Positions 35,149-43,231 of a stretch of DNA of 64,000 nucleotides are shown one piece after another. Each line of letters opens with the position of its first letter. Position 1 is the stretch's first letter. The translations under genes and the position numbers were made by a program. The notes beneath the pieces were generated by a model. The model ran no database searches, was not told the DNA's origin, and saw nothing but the letters and a program-made list of their open reading frames with translations. This DNA comes from Paracoccaceae bacterium (lineage in GTDB: Bacteria; Pseudomonadota; Alphaproteobacteria; Rhodobacterales; Rhodobacteraceae), in assembly GCA_013214575.1 (NCBI GenBank), contig JABSSD010000137.1:1-64000 (forward strand), read 5' to 3'.

Positions 35149-36066
35149 ATGGCAGCAACTATCATCGACGGTAAGGGTTTTGCCGCAACTGTGCGTGAAA
35201 AAGTGGCGGCTCACGTTGCCCGCCTGAAGGACGAGAACGGTATCACGCCGGGGCTGGCGGTGGTGCTGGTGGGCGAAGATCCGGCAAGCCAGGTCTATGT
35301 GCGCGCCAAGGGCAAGCAGACCACTGAGGTCGGCATGAACTCCTATGAGCATAAGCTGGACGTCGACACCTCTGAGGCGGATCTGCTTGCGGTCATTGAT
35401 AAGCTGAACAATGATCCAAGTGTTCATGGTATTCTGGTGCAGCTGCCACTGCCCAAGCATCTGAACGAAGACCTGATCATCAATTCAGTGTCACCGGCCA
35501 AGGATGTGGACGGGTTCCATATCTCTAATGTGGGTCTGCTGGGCACCGGGCAAAAGTCGATGGTTCCCTGTACGCCGCTGGGTTGCCTGATGATGCTGCG
35601 CGATCACCACGGCAGCCTGTCTGGCCTGAATGCGGTGGTCATCGGGCGCTCTAACATTGTTGGCAAGCCGATGGCACAGCTGTTGCTGGGCGATAGCTGC
35701 ACCGTGACCATCGCCCATAGCCGCACCAAGGATCTGGCGGATGTTGTGCGTCGTGCCGATATCGTTGTTGCCGCAGTTGGCCGCGCGGAAATGGTGCCGG
35801 GCGACTGGATCAAGCAGGGTGCCACTGTGATCGACGTGGGCATCAACCGTATTGAAGCACCTGAAAAGGGTCTTAAGGAAGATGGATCGGTGAAGACCCG
35901 TCTGGTTGGTGATGTTGATTTTGCCAGCTGTTCTGAGCGTGCCGGGGCGATCACGCCAGTGCCGGGTGGGGTTGGTCCGATGACAATTGCCTGCCTGCTG
36001 GCCAATACCGTGACCGCCTGTTGTCGCGCCAATGGTCTGGCTGAGCCGGAGGGGCTGACCGCCTGA
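35149..36066 (+). CDS. folD: bifunctional methylenetetrahydrofolate dehydrogenase/cyclohydrolase FolD
   Basis: FolD interconverts 5,10-methylene-, methenyl- and 10-formyl-tetrahydrofolate using NADP. The 305-residue protein has the catalytic segment [16 protein letters not shown] with the active Lys. The motif [12 protein letters not shown] is followed by PAKDVDGF. The NADP loop is [17 protein letters not shown]. It acts on the product of fhs, which is 400 bases upstream in the same direction. The C-terminus is about 15 residues longer than average. Confidence 0.97.
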   Translation: MAATIIDGKGFAATVREKVAAHVARLKDENGITPGLAVVLVGEDPASQVYVRAKGKQTTEVGMNSYEHKLDVDTSEADLLAVIDKLNNDPSVHGILVQLPLPKHLNEDLIINSVSPAKDVDGFHISNVGLLGTGQKSMVPCTPLGCLMMLRDHHGSLSGLNAVVIGRSNIVGKPMAQLLLGDSCTVTIAHSRTKDLADVVRRADIVVAAVGRAEMVPGDWIKQGATVIDVGINRIEAPEKGLKEDGSVKTRLVGDVDFASCSERAGAITPVPGGVGPMTIACLLANTVTACCRANGLAEPEGLTA

Positions 36067-36090
36067 TCCTGCGCTTGTTGTTGGGTTGGA

Positions 36091-36115
36091 TTTGAGTATT
36101 TTTGGCAAAAAGAAG
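36091..36115 (+). repeat. copy of the GAGTATTTTT-GCAAAAAGAAG intergenic repeat
   Basis: TTTGAGTATTTTTGGCAAAA, with AGAAG continuing, follows the folD stop by 24 bases. It differs from the 32256 copy at only two positions. It directly abuts the folD terminator hairpin. Confidence 0.65.
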
Positions 36116-36117
36116 CC

Positions 36118-36152
36118 GGGGCGGTTCGTGAGAGCCGCCCCTGTTTTATTTT
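36118..36152 (+). terminator. intrinsic terminator of folD
   Basis: GGGGCGGTTC and GAGCCGCCCC pair with one G-U around a GTGA loop. TGTTTTATTTT follows. The hairpin lies just before the convergent lipoprotein gene. Confidence 0.75.
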
Positions 36153-36161
36153 GATGGTCCG

Positions 36162-36500
36162 TTAGACACTACTACCACCGGTACCGCCAGTTGCACCGCC
36201 GCCACCTGACGATCCATCGCCGCTGGACCCTCCGCCCTCGGGTCGTGGCGCTGATTTGGCGGCGGCGATCAGGGCGGTGAAATCTGCGGGGCTGATATAG
36301 CCATCGGTCAGATCAACAGCTGCGGGTACAGCGATGGGGTCGCGGGGGGTGATCTGGACGCTGCGGGTCTTGGCGTTGTAGGTAAAGCAACGCCCCTCCC
36401 AGCAATTGCGACCGGCGTTGATCTGCACCTCGATACCGTTCGTGGCGATCTCGCGAAATGCGTTGTTTTCTGGCGGGGTACAGGCGCTAAGCGCAGTCAA
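36162..36500 (-). CDS. putative lipoprotein with unclear start codon
   Basis: The open frame encodes a 112-residue product. A lipobox LSAC is followed by a short domain with a Cys pair (GRNCWEGRCFTYN) and a flexible Gly/Ser-rich tail. In-frame codons upstream of the listed TTG encode RWLAVAFG, which completes a normal lipoprotein signal peptide. However, that extension meets tandem stop codons without any ATG, GTG or TTG. Translation from the TTG would leave a stub signal of about six residues. The start region may be mutated, or a rare start codon may be used. The function is unknown. Confidence 0.55.
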   Translation of the reverse strand: MTALSACTPPENNAFREIATNGIEVQINAGRNCWEGRCFTYNAKTRSVQITPRDPIAVPAAVDLTDGYISPADFTALIAAAKSAPRPEGGGSSGDGSSGGGGATGGTGGSSV

Positions 36501-36599
36501 GCCAAAGGCAACCGCAAGCCAGCGGTGTGGGGATCTGGGGGTTTGCGTCTATCAAATATCCTTGGGTTTTCAATAATATTGATAGCGAGGGCACAAAGG

Positions 36600-37016
36600 T
36601 CAGAGAGCAATGGGCACCATGGTGCCCTGCAAAATGGCGACCAGTTTTTCAGTGTTGCCTGTGATGGCGTGGACCTCGGCTGAGACAACCACCAGGCGGC
36701 GGCCGAATTTGATGATCTTGCCGGTGGCGCGCAACTGGTCGCCCATGGCGGGGGCCAGCAGGTTAATCTTGATCTCGGCGGTCATCACCTCCTGATCAGC
36801 CGGCATTTTGGTCAGGGCGGCATAGCCCGCGGCGGTGTCGCCGATGGCGAAGGTCAGGGCGGCATGGGCGACACCGTGCTGCTGGCGGCTGCCGGGTAGG
36901 ATGGGGGCGGTGATGATCACCTCGCCGTCGCCAATATGGTCGATTTCGGCACCAAGGGTCTGCATCATGCTCTGGCGGGCAAAGCTGTCGCGAATGCGTT
37001 TTTCCATTTGGCTCAT
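36600..37016 (-). CDS. PaaI-type hotdog thioesterase
   Basis: The 138-residue protein has the hotdog-fold thioesterase pattern. The block RQQHGVAHAALTFAIGDTAA corresponds to the PaaI motif HGG-x2-ALAD, with GV replacing GG. The strands MTAEIKINLLAPA and LVVVSAEVHA follow. Relatives hydrolyse acyl- or aryl-CoA esters. The substrate is unknown. I chose the ATG preceded by AGGAGCC over an in-frame codon 10 residues upstream. Confidence 0.83.
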   Translation of the reverse strand: MSQMEKRIRDSFARQSMMQTLGAEIDHIGDGEVIITAPILPGSRQQHGVAHAALTFAIGDTAAGYAALTKMPADQEVMTAEIKINLLAPAMGDQLRATGKIIKFGRRLVVVSAEVHAITGNTEKLVAILQGTMVPIAL

Positions 37017-37281
37017 CTGAGGCTCCTGTGTGATTGCGGGTAGCATAGGTAAGTTGATGCCACTCGGGGGAATGACGTGGCGGCGTTTGGCCCTGGCCTA
37101 CGCGGCGGTCTTGCTGGTCGATTTATGAGCTAAAGATCAAGCAAATTTGAAAGGGGCTGAGATCTCCTCACGGCGGATCTTATGGGGCTGAAACAAAAGA
37201 GATTTTTTCCACAATCACCGACGGAAGATGCGGTGAGGGACGTTTCATTGATAGGTAGTTTTAGCACCGGAGATATCGACA

Positions 37282-37756
37282 ATGAAAATACGGAGTTGGG
37301 CGACGCCTCTGACCATCGGCAGTATTTTTGGTCATGGTGGTTTCTGGCGGGCTGATGTTCTTTCACCTGGACACCGGGCTGAACAAAACATTGCATGAAT
37401 GGGTTGGTTTGGTGATGCTGGGCGCGGTGATTGCCCATCTGGTTATCAATTGGCGCGCCTTTGGCACCTATTTCAAACGACCTCTGGCCCAGGGTATTAT
37501 GACGGTTTCTGCGGTGCTCCTGGCGCTGTCGTTTATACCTCAACCCGAAGCGGGCGGTAACCCGGCGCGGATGGTGATGAGGGGCATTGGTCAGGCGGAC
37601 ATTGAGACGGTGATTGCGCTGAGTGGGCTGCCGCTGGAGGCGGGGTTGGAGCGGTTGGAAGCCGTCGGGATCAGCGCCGAGGCCGGTGTGAAAATGACCG
37701 CATTGACCGGCGGCGACAGGGACCTGCAAATGAAAATCATCGAAACGCTTTTCTAA
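37282..37756 (+). CDS. DUF4405 family membrane protein, apparent 1-base frameshift
   Basis: The main open frame begins at a weak TTG at 37328, but the expected start lies upstream. An ATG at 37282 with a good GGAGA site encodes MKIRSWATPLTIGSI and then runs out of frame after a T5 tract at 37325-37329. Removing one T joins the two parts into about 157 residues. The joined protein has three membrane helices and the conserved HLDTGLNKTLHEWVGLVM and AHLVINWRAF histidine regions typical of cytochrome b-like DUF4405 proteins. Left as sequenced, the ATG frame stops after 38 codons. This could be a sequencing error, a real mutation or slippage. Confidence 0.7.
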
Positions 37757-37769
37757 CGGGAACAAAAGA

Positions 37770-37795
37770 CAAGGGGTCCAGAAACGGGCCCCTTG
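37770..37795. terminator. hairpin between convergent genes
   Basis: CAAGGGGTCC and GGGCCCCTTG pair with one G-U across an AGAAAC loop, between the stop codons of the DUF4405 gene and the AAA ATPase gene. T tracts are poor on both sides, so it is a moderate terminator candidate. Confidence 0.5.
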
Positions 37796-37799
37796 GTCG

Positions 37800-39107
37800 T
37801 CACTTCACAATCACCTCGTCTTTGACGAACATATTGTCCCAGGCGCGGTCGATCAGCTCGGGGGACATCTGATAGGGGATGCCCTCGAATTCGCAGATGG
37901 CGATCATCTGGTCGATCAGGAACACCGGCTGATAATTGGCGTAGATATTGTCGATGGTCGGGTATTTCTGTTTCAGCAGGTGGACCAGGGTTGCCTCGTC
38001 CAGCGCCATGCCTTTCTTGCGGGCCACCAGGGCAAAGATCTTCAGGAAGTTCTCCTGGCTGGGGCCGTCGATCTTGATCTTGAAGAAGATCCGCCGCAGG
38101 GCGGCAGTGTCAAATATCTCGTTGGGGTGAAAGTTGGTAGAGAAGATCACCAGGGTGTCAAACGGCACCTCGAATTTTTCACCCGATTGCAGCGACAGGA
38201 TGTCTTTGCTTTCCTCCAGCGGCACAATCCAGCGGTTGATCAGCGCCTGGGGCGATTCCGCCTGGCGGCCAAGGTCATCGACGATGAAAATGCCGCCGGT
38301 TGATTTCAGCTGCAGCGGTGCCTGGTAGGTGCGGGCGGTGGGGTTATAGACCAGATCCAGCATCGACAGGGTCAGCTCGCCGCCGGTGACCACGGTGGGG
38401 CGCTGGCAGCAGACATAGCGGCTGTCAAAACGGCGGCTGCGGCGCAGGGCGTTTGGATCGTCCTGAACCTGTTCCACCTCGGTATGCACGATGGGGTCAT
38501 AGACGGTGATCACCTGGCCGGCGTATTCAATTGCGCGCGGCACATAGACCTGATCCCCCAAAGCATCGCGTATGCCGTTGGAGATCGAGGATTTGCCATT
38601 GCCGGGAGGGCCGTACATCAGAATGGACCGGCCGGCGCTGACTGCCGGGCCGAGGTGGTCCAGCAGGCTGTTTGGCAGCACCAGATGGCCCATTGCATTG
38701 GTCAGCTGGTCGCGGGTGACCCGGATATTGCGGATCGACTGGCGCTTCACCTGTTCGCGGTAGACATCCAGCGGCACCGGCATGGCGCCGAAATATTCCG
38801 ACTGCTGCAGCGCGTCCAGGGCGCGGGCCTTGCCCGCATCGGTCAGCTGATAGCCCATTTCATTGCCGTTGTTGGCGTTCAGCGTGCCAGTGGCCTCCAG
38901 CAGTTTCTGGCCGCGGGCAAGATCAACCAACTCTTGGGTGACAGAGATCGGCAGGCAGATTGCAGCGGCGATGTCGGTGACCATATCGACGTTTTTGCGA
39001 AAGATGGTTTTCAGCAGGATATCGCGCATCATCACCGGCGGCAGCTGCATTTGTTCCAGCCCCTTGGGGGCAGGCGGGGCCATCACGTGAGAGGTCTGCA
39101 TGTTCAT
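37800..39107 (-). CDS. AAA ATPase at the end of the Tad pilus locus
   Basis: The 435-residue protein has an N-terminal winged-helix-like region (about 20-120). An AAA ATPase core follows, with Walker A MYGPPGNGKSS, a Walker B-like IFIVDDLGRQ, and a conserved sensor region TLVIFSTNFHPN. A GYQLTDAGKARALD segment resembles a C-terminal helix of such regulators. It is soluble and has no secretion signal. It lies on the same strand as the Tad genes, 196 bases after the prepilin peptidase gene, but its function in pilus assembly is not established. The ATG was chosen over an in-frame upstream codon with no ribosome-binding site. Confidence 0.82.
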   Translation of the reverse strand: MNMQTSHVMAPPAPKGLEQMQLPPVMMRDILLKTIFRKNVDMVTDIAAAICLPISVTQELVDLARGQKLLEATGTLNANNGNEMGYQLTDAGKARALDALQQSEYFGAMPVPLDVYREQVKRQSIRNIRVTRDQLTNAMGHLVLPNSLLDHLGPAVSAGRSILMYGPPGNGKSSISNGIRDALGDQVYVPRAIEYAGQVITVYDPIVHTEVEQVQDDPNALRRSRRFDSRYVCCQRPTVVTGGELTLSMLDLVYNPTARTYQAPLQLKSTGGIFIVDDLGRQAESPQALINRWIVPLEESKDILSLQSGEKFEVPFDTLVIFSTNFHPNEIFDTAALRRIFFKIKIDGPSQENFLKIFALVARKKGMALDEATLVHLLKQKYPTIDNIYANYQPVFLIDQMIAICEFEGIPYQMSPELIDRAWDNMFVKDEVIVK

Positions 39108-39303
39108 GGATAAAGGCCTGTTGCTGGACGCTGCATGATGCACCCCCATCCGGATTGGACAGGCGCGGTTGTGCTACAGTTTTGTTCAGCACTGTGGCAA
39201 GAGCGGGGCAAAGCTGCAGCAATTCGGCGGTTGTTGCACGGCGGCAAGCCTGCAAAAGCGCCAGAGACGCCGCCAGAGGCCGGGCGGTCCGCTGCGATTG
39301 GAG

Positions 39304-39801
39304 CTATCTGCCGAAGCAGGCGCCGAGGATCAGATAGATCGCCAATGTGCCGCCCAGACACAGGCCCATAGGGAATTTCTTTCCGACGTCCCAGCTTTTC
39401 CATTCGGGGGCCAACCGCCGCAGCGGGGTGTGTTTGGCAAATCGGTGGGTGGCATAACCGGCCAGTAGATTGGCGGCAAAAATCAACAGAATGAACCGCA
39501 TGTCTCCAAAGGCAACCAGCGGTGCCGCCGCGCCGGCGAATTTGGCATCGCCGGCGCCGATCATGCCGGCGCTGTAGAACAGAAATCCCAGGCCGACGCC
39601 GATCGGCAGGTGCAGCAATTGCCAGCCGTAATCGGTCCAGCTCATCAGAAAGGGACCGACGACGATGAAGACCACCGCCAGCAGATCCACCGCCCAGTTG
39701 GGGATGCGCATACCGCGCAGATCGGTCAGCGCGATTGCATAGCAGATCGGCAGCACAAAGGGCAGAAACCACAGCGCTGCATGGGCCGGGATTGCCAGCA
39801 T
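39304..39801 (-). CDS. cpaA: Tad prepilin peptidase (CpaA/TadV)
   Basis: This A24-family aspartic protease cleaves the short leader of Flp prepilin in the inner membrane. The 165-residue protein has about five membrane helices. The two catalytic aspartates are in ALTDLRGMRIPN (about residue 27) and GAGDAK (about residue 84). It lacks the N-terminal methylase domain, as is normal for the Tad type. Its start is 3 bases after the stop of the TPR lipoprotein gene, so they share a transcript. Confidence 0.93.
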   Translation of the reverse strand: MLAIPAHAALWFLPFVLPICYAIALTDLRGMRIPNWAVDLLAVVFIVVGPFLMSWTDYGWQLLHLPIGVGLGFLFYSAGMIGAGDAKFAGAAAPLVAFGDMRFILLIFAANLLAGYATHRFAKHTPLRRLAPEWKSWDVGKKFPMGLCLGGTLAIYLILGACFGR

Positions 39802-39804
39802 GAT

Positions 39805-40653
39805 CTAGGCGCCTTCCAGGGCACGCAGGGCGCGCACTGCTTCTTCAAAATGTTGTGGATGGGTGCTGATGGCCTCGCGGAGCAGGCCTTCGCCGGTCGA
39901 GACATCACCCTGCTTGATGGCCGCCAAAGCCATGGTGTGCAGCAGCTGTGCCCGTTCGATCTGTCCCATCGGGATCACTGGCAGGCTATAGTTGCGCTGT
40001 GCGCCGCGGGCCAGAACCAGGTTGTTCTTGGCGGTGAACAGGGATTGGTCCTGGCGGATGGCCTCGCCAAACAGCCGTTCGGCATCGCCGTAGTCACCAC
40101 GGGTCAGTTTGGAGTAGCCCCAATTGTTCATCACGCCAGCCGGGCGGGTGGTCAGTGATACCGCAATTTCATAAAAGCTGTCGGATTTTTCCCATTCCTT
40201 GTTGGCATCCGCCACCATGGCCTCAAGCCGATATCGCTTAAATGTCTCGTGGGTTGGCGGCACCTTGTCCAGGGCAACCTTGGCCGCGTCCCAAGCGCCG
40301 GTGCGGATCAGCGCATCCGCCAGGCCTACCATGTCGGCATTGGTCGCCCCCGGCAGAGCGTTGACTCTCTTCCAGCTGGAGACGGCCTCGATATTGCGCT
40401 TGGCCCGCACCAAAGATATGGCCAGCCCGCGTTGCAGATCAATGCGCTCGGCGTTGCCCTCCAGCGATCGCATGAAATAACTCACGGCCTCATTGGGGTC
40501 GGCGGCGGTCAGCATTACATCGTTGAGATCTGTTTCGTCAACCACATTGACGTCCTGAAAGGCACGTTCCACGGTTGCGGCGTCGTCATTGGCGCAGGCT
40601 GACAGGAAAAAACCCCCGGCCAGACATGCCGATACAAGAAATACTTGGCGCAT
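39805..40653 (-). CDS. TPR lipoprotein of the Tad locus
   Basis: The 282-residue precursor has a lipoprotein signal with lipobox LSAC (Cys about residue 20). Repeated TPR-like helix pairs follow, including RSLEGNAERIDLQRGLAISL, ADALIRTGAWDAAKVALDKV and NNLVLARGAQRNYSLPVI. It resembles TadD-like pilotins and scaffold proteins that help the secretin and pilus assemble at the outer membrane. A second such gene lies just upstream. It precedes cpaA by 3 bases. Confidence 0.85.
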   Translation of the reverse strand: MRQVFLVSACLAGGFFLSACANDDAATVERAFQDVNVVDETDLNDVMLTAADPNEAVSYFMRSLEGNAERIDLQRGLAISLVRAKRNIEAVSSWKRVNALPGATNADMVGLADALIRTGAWDAAKVALDKVPPTHETFKRYRLEAMVADANKEWEKSDSFYEIAVSLTTRPAGVMNNWGYSKLTRGDYGDAERLFGEAIRQDQSLFTAKNNLVLARGAQRNYSLPVIPMGQIERAQLLHTMALAAIKQGDVSTGEGLLREAISTHPQHFEEAVRALRALEGA

Positions 40654-40681
40654 TTTTGCGTCCTTTACTGCTCTGCCCTCG

Positions 40682-41266
40682 TCATGGTGTCTGGCGGATC
40701 AGGATATTGCCACGGCCGCGCTGCACCAATTCATAGTCTTGGTTTTGTCCAGCAGTAATAGCAGAATTATCCAAATTTGCGAGTGCCAAGAGTAGATTCT
40801 CGCGGATTGGGTCACTTTCGCCATTGTCCAGCGCATAGGCCCGCCGCAAAACCTGCTCGGCCTCGGCATAGTTGCCCTGTTCCATCAGCACCACGCCAAG
40901 ATTATTCATCGCCTCGGGCCAGTCGGGCTCTGCTTTGACGGCGCGCCGCAACAGGGTTTCGGCCTGGCCAAGACGGCCCAGACCCAGATTGGCGGTGCCG
41001 AGGCTGGACAGCACCTCGCCGGTCATGCCGTGCTCCAACGCCGCGCGGGTAAAGGCCTCCAGGGCCAGTTCGTATTGCTGGGCTGCCATCAATCGGTGGC
41101 CAACTTGCAGCCCGTCTTCGGCCGTGCCGCTATGATCCACCCCCGGCGCCCAGGGGTTGGTGGGATCCCGTGTCTCAGGCGTGCAAGACGCCATCACTGC
41201 GCTGGCAGCAATGGCGATCAGGGTGTTGCGAAACAGGGCGGGAAAGGCCCCATCGGTTGGTTTCAT
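40682..41266 (-). CDS. tadD: TPR lipoprotein TadD-like
   Basis: The 194-residue precursor carries a lipobox MASC (Cys about residue 28). Two to three TPR repeats follow (AQQYELALEAFTRAALEHG, ANLGLGRLGQAETLLRRAV, MEQGNYAEAEQVLRRAYAL). TadD is required for outer-membrane steps of Tad pilus assembly. Its size and place right after tadC make it the better TadD candidate of the two TPR genes. It starts 2 bases after the tadC stop. Confidence 0.85.
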   Translation of the reverse strand: MKPTDGAFPALFRNTLIAIAASAVMASCTPETRDPTNPWAPGVDHSGTAEDGLQVGHRLMAAQQYELALEAFTRAALEHGMTGEVLSSLGTANLGLGRLGQAETLLRRAVKAEPDWPEAMNNLGVVLMEQGNYAEAEQVLRRAYALDNGESDPIRENLLLALANLDNSAITAGQNQDYELVQRGRGNILIRQTP

Positions 41267-41268
41267 AT

Positions 41269-42249
41269 CTAGTTGCTCGTGTTGCCCAAATTCTGGATGT
41301 TCTTCATCGACGGGCCGACCAGGATGATCAGCAGTGGCGGCAGCGTCAGCCCCATTGTGGCAAGGGTCATTTTGGTTGGCAACTTGTTTGCGGCCTCTTC
41401 TGCCCGCATTACCCGTTTATCCCGCATTTCCGCCGCATAGACCCGCAATGCATCGGCGATCGAGGTGCCGAAGGTGGCCGATTGGATCATCACGGTGACA
41501 AAGGAGGTCAGATCCGGGACATCACAGCGTGTGGCCATATCGCGCAGAACCTTGTCCTTGTCCTTGCCCGCCTTCATCTCATAGGCAACGATATCAAATT
41601 CCTCGGCCAGGTCGGGATAAGAGGCGTGCAGTTCCTTGGCGACACGCACGATGGACTGATCCAGCGATTGCCCGGCCTCGACGCAGACCAGCATCAGGTC
41701 CAGCGAGTCGGGAAAGCCGGCGGTGATCTTATCCTGGCGCTCGGCGATGCGGCGGGTGATCCAGTATTTGGGCAGCATATAGCCGGCCCCGCCGGGTCCG
41801 ATGATGCGGATCATCATCTGCTGGCCGTCATATTCGGTATCGCCATTCAGCACATAGACAAAGACCAACCCCAGAATAAGACCCAAGATGCCAAGCGCAA
41901 ATTGGGCAAAATGGAAAAACCGCACCGAATCCTTGGACTTATAGCCCGCCTGACGCAGTTTCAGCTCCATCGCCGAGAGTTCGTCAGCGTCTTGCGGCTC
42001 AAGGAAACTGGCGAATTTCTTTAGCTGCTCGTTGCGGTTGCCCTGACGCAGGCGTTCCTTTTGCGGTTTTCCTGCGGTGTCGGGGCGGTTGCTTTTCTTT
42101 AGCTTAGCCAGTGGATCTTCGCGTTGGTTCATCAACAGCGGCACGGTCAGCAGGATCATGAACAGGCCCAGCAGACCGATCACCAGCAACGGGCCAAAGT
42201 CGCCCAGCTGTTCTGTCAGGAAGGTATTGATATTGGTCAGCAGATCCAT
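41269..42249 (-). CDS. tadC: Tad inner-membrane platform protein TadC
   Basis: TadC and TadB form the GspF-type platform on which the CpaF ATPase acts. The 326-residue protein has membrane helices near the N-terminus (about 17-38), in the middle (about 110-135) and at the C-terminus (about 295-315). The cytoplasmic T2SSF domain contains the conserved GFPDSLDLMLVCVEAGQSLD. It lies 13 bases downstream of tadB. Confidence 0.94.
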   Translation of the reverse strand: MDLLTNINTFLTEQLGDFGPLLVIGLLGLFMILLTVPLLMNQREDPLAKLKKSNRPDTAGKPQKERLRQGNRNEQLKKFASFLEPQDADELSAMELKLRQAGYKSKDSVRFFHFAQFALGILGLILGLVFVYVLNGDTEYDGQQMMIRIIGPGGAGYMLPKYWITRRIAERQDKITAGFPDSLDLMLVCVEAGQSLDQSIVRVAKELHASYPDLAEEFDIVAYEMKAGKDKDKVLRDMATRCDVPDLTSFVTVMIQSATFGTSIADALRVYAAEMRDKRVMRAEEAANKLPTKMTLATMGLTLPPLLIILVGPSMKNIQNLGNTSN

Positions 42250-42262
42250 GTCTGGTGCTCTC

Positions 42263-43231
42263 TCATACTTTGATATTGGTCAGCGCGCGCATGACGATAA
42301 GGTTGACGGTCAGCATTATCCCAACAATGAAACAGCAGGGAATGAAGTAGGGGTGATCCAGCACGTCGTCATAAAATTCCGGGTCCTTGAGCAGAGTGCC
42401 CATCAAGGCCAGCAGCGGAAAGGCCGACAGGAACTTGCCCGACCATTGGGCCTCGGCGGTGATGGCTTTGACCCGGCGGAACAGGCGGAACCGGGCCCGG
42501 ATCACCTTGGCCAAACCGCCCAGCACCTCGGCCAGGTTACCACCAGACTGGGCCTGGATGGTCACCGCCACCGCCAGGAAACGCATATCCTGCATGTCCA
42601 GCCGTTCCGCCATCTCCTTGAGCGCCTCGCCGATATCGCGACCATAGGCGTTTTCGTCTGCGATCATGCCGAATTCAGTGCCCAGCGGATCACTGACCTC
42701 TTTGGCAACCATTTGAATCGCGGCCATAAACGGGTGTCCGACCCGCAGGCTGCGGACAATCAGTTCAACCGCGTCTGGCAGCTGCTCTTCGATCATCGCC
42801 ATGCGTTTCTTGGCTTTGTTGTTGACCCACATGAACACTGCCGCGACGCCGATGATGACAGATCCCATGATGCGCAGCGGCAATTGGGTGTCGGTGCCGA
42901 TGCTCAGGCCGACAAAGGCCAGCGCCGCCAGGCCGCCCATGATCATGACCAACTGCCGCGGTGAAAAGGCAATTGCCGCCTTCTGCGCCTTTTCGGCCAG
43001 CAGTGAATACAGCGGGATCGACTGCGACTTCATGTGCTGCTGCATTTCCTTGCGCAGCTGGTCCAGCACCTGTTCGCGATTGCCGCCCTTGTCGAGCATT
43101 TCCAAGCGGCGGTTGACGCGGCTGTTGAGGCTGATGGATTTGCCAAAGGCCACCAGATACAGGCCCTCGACCAGCACCAGAACACCGACAAAAATCAGAC
43201 CATAGATAATCGGCTCTGCGCTCAGTTCCAT
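42263..43231 (-). CDS. tadB: Tad inner-membrane platform protein TadB
   Basis: The 322-residue GspF-type protein has membrane helices at about 8-25, 92-128 and 280-315. The T2SSF domain has the signature LPDAVELIVRSLRVGHPFMA. It pairs with TadC. The first base of its start codon is the last base of the cpaF stop, a tight coupling typical of this locus. Confidence 0.95.
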   Translation of the reverse strand: MELSAEPIIYGLIFVGVLVLVEGLYLVAFGKSISLNSRVNRRLEMLDKGGNREQVLDQLRKEMQQHMKSQSIPLYSLLAEKAQKAAIAFSPRQLVMIMGGLAALAFVGLSIGTDTQLPLRIMGSVIIGVAAVFMWVNNKAKKRMAMIEEQLPDAVELIVRSLRVGHPFMAAIQMVAKEVSDPLGTEFGMIADENAYGRDIGEALKEMAERLDMQDMRFLAVAVTIQAQSGGNLAEVLGGLAKVIRARFRLFRRVKAITAEAQWSGKFLSAFPLLALMGTLLKDPEFYDDVLDHPYFIPCCFIVGIMLTVNLIVMRALTNIKV

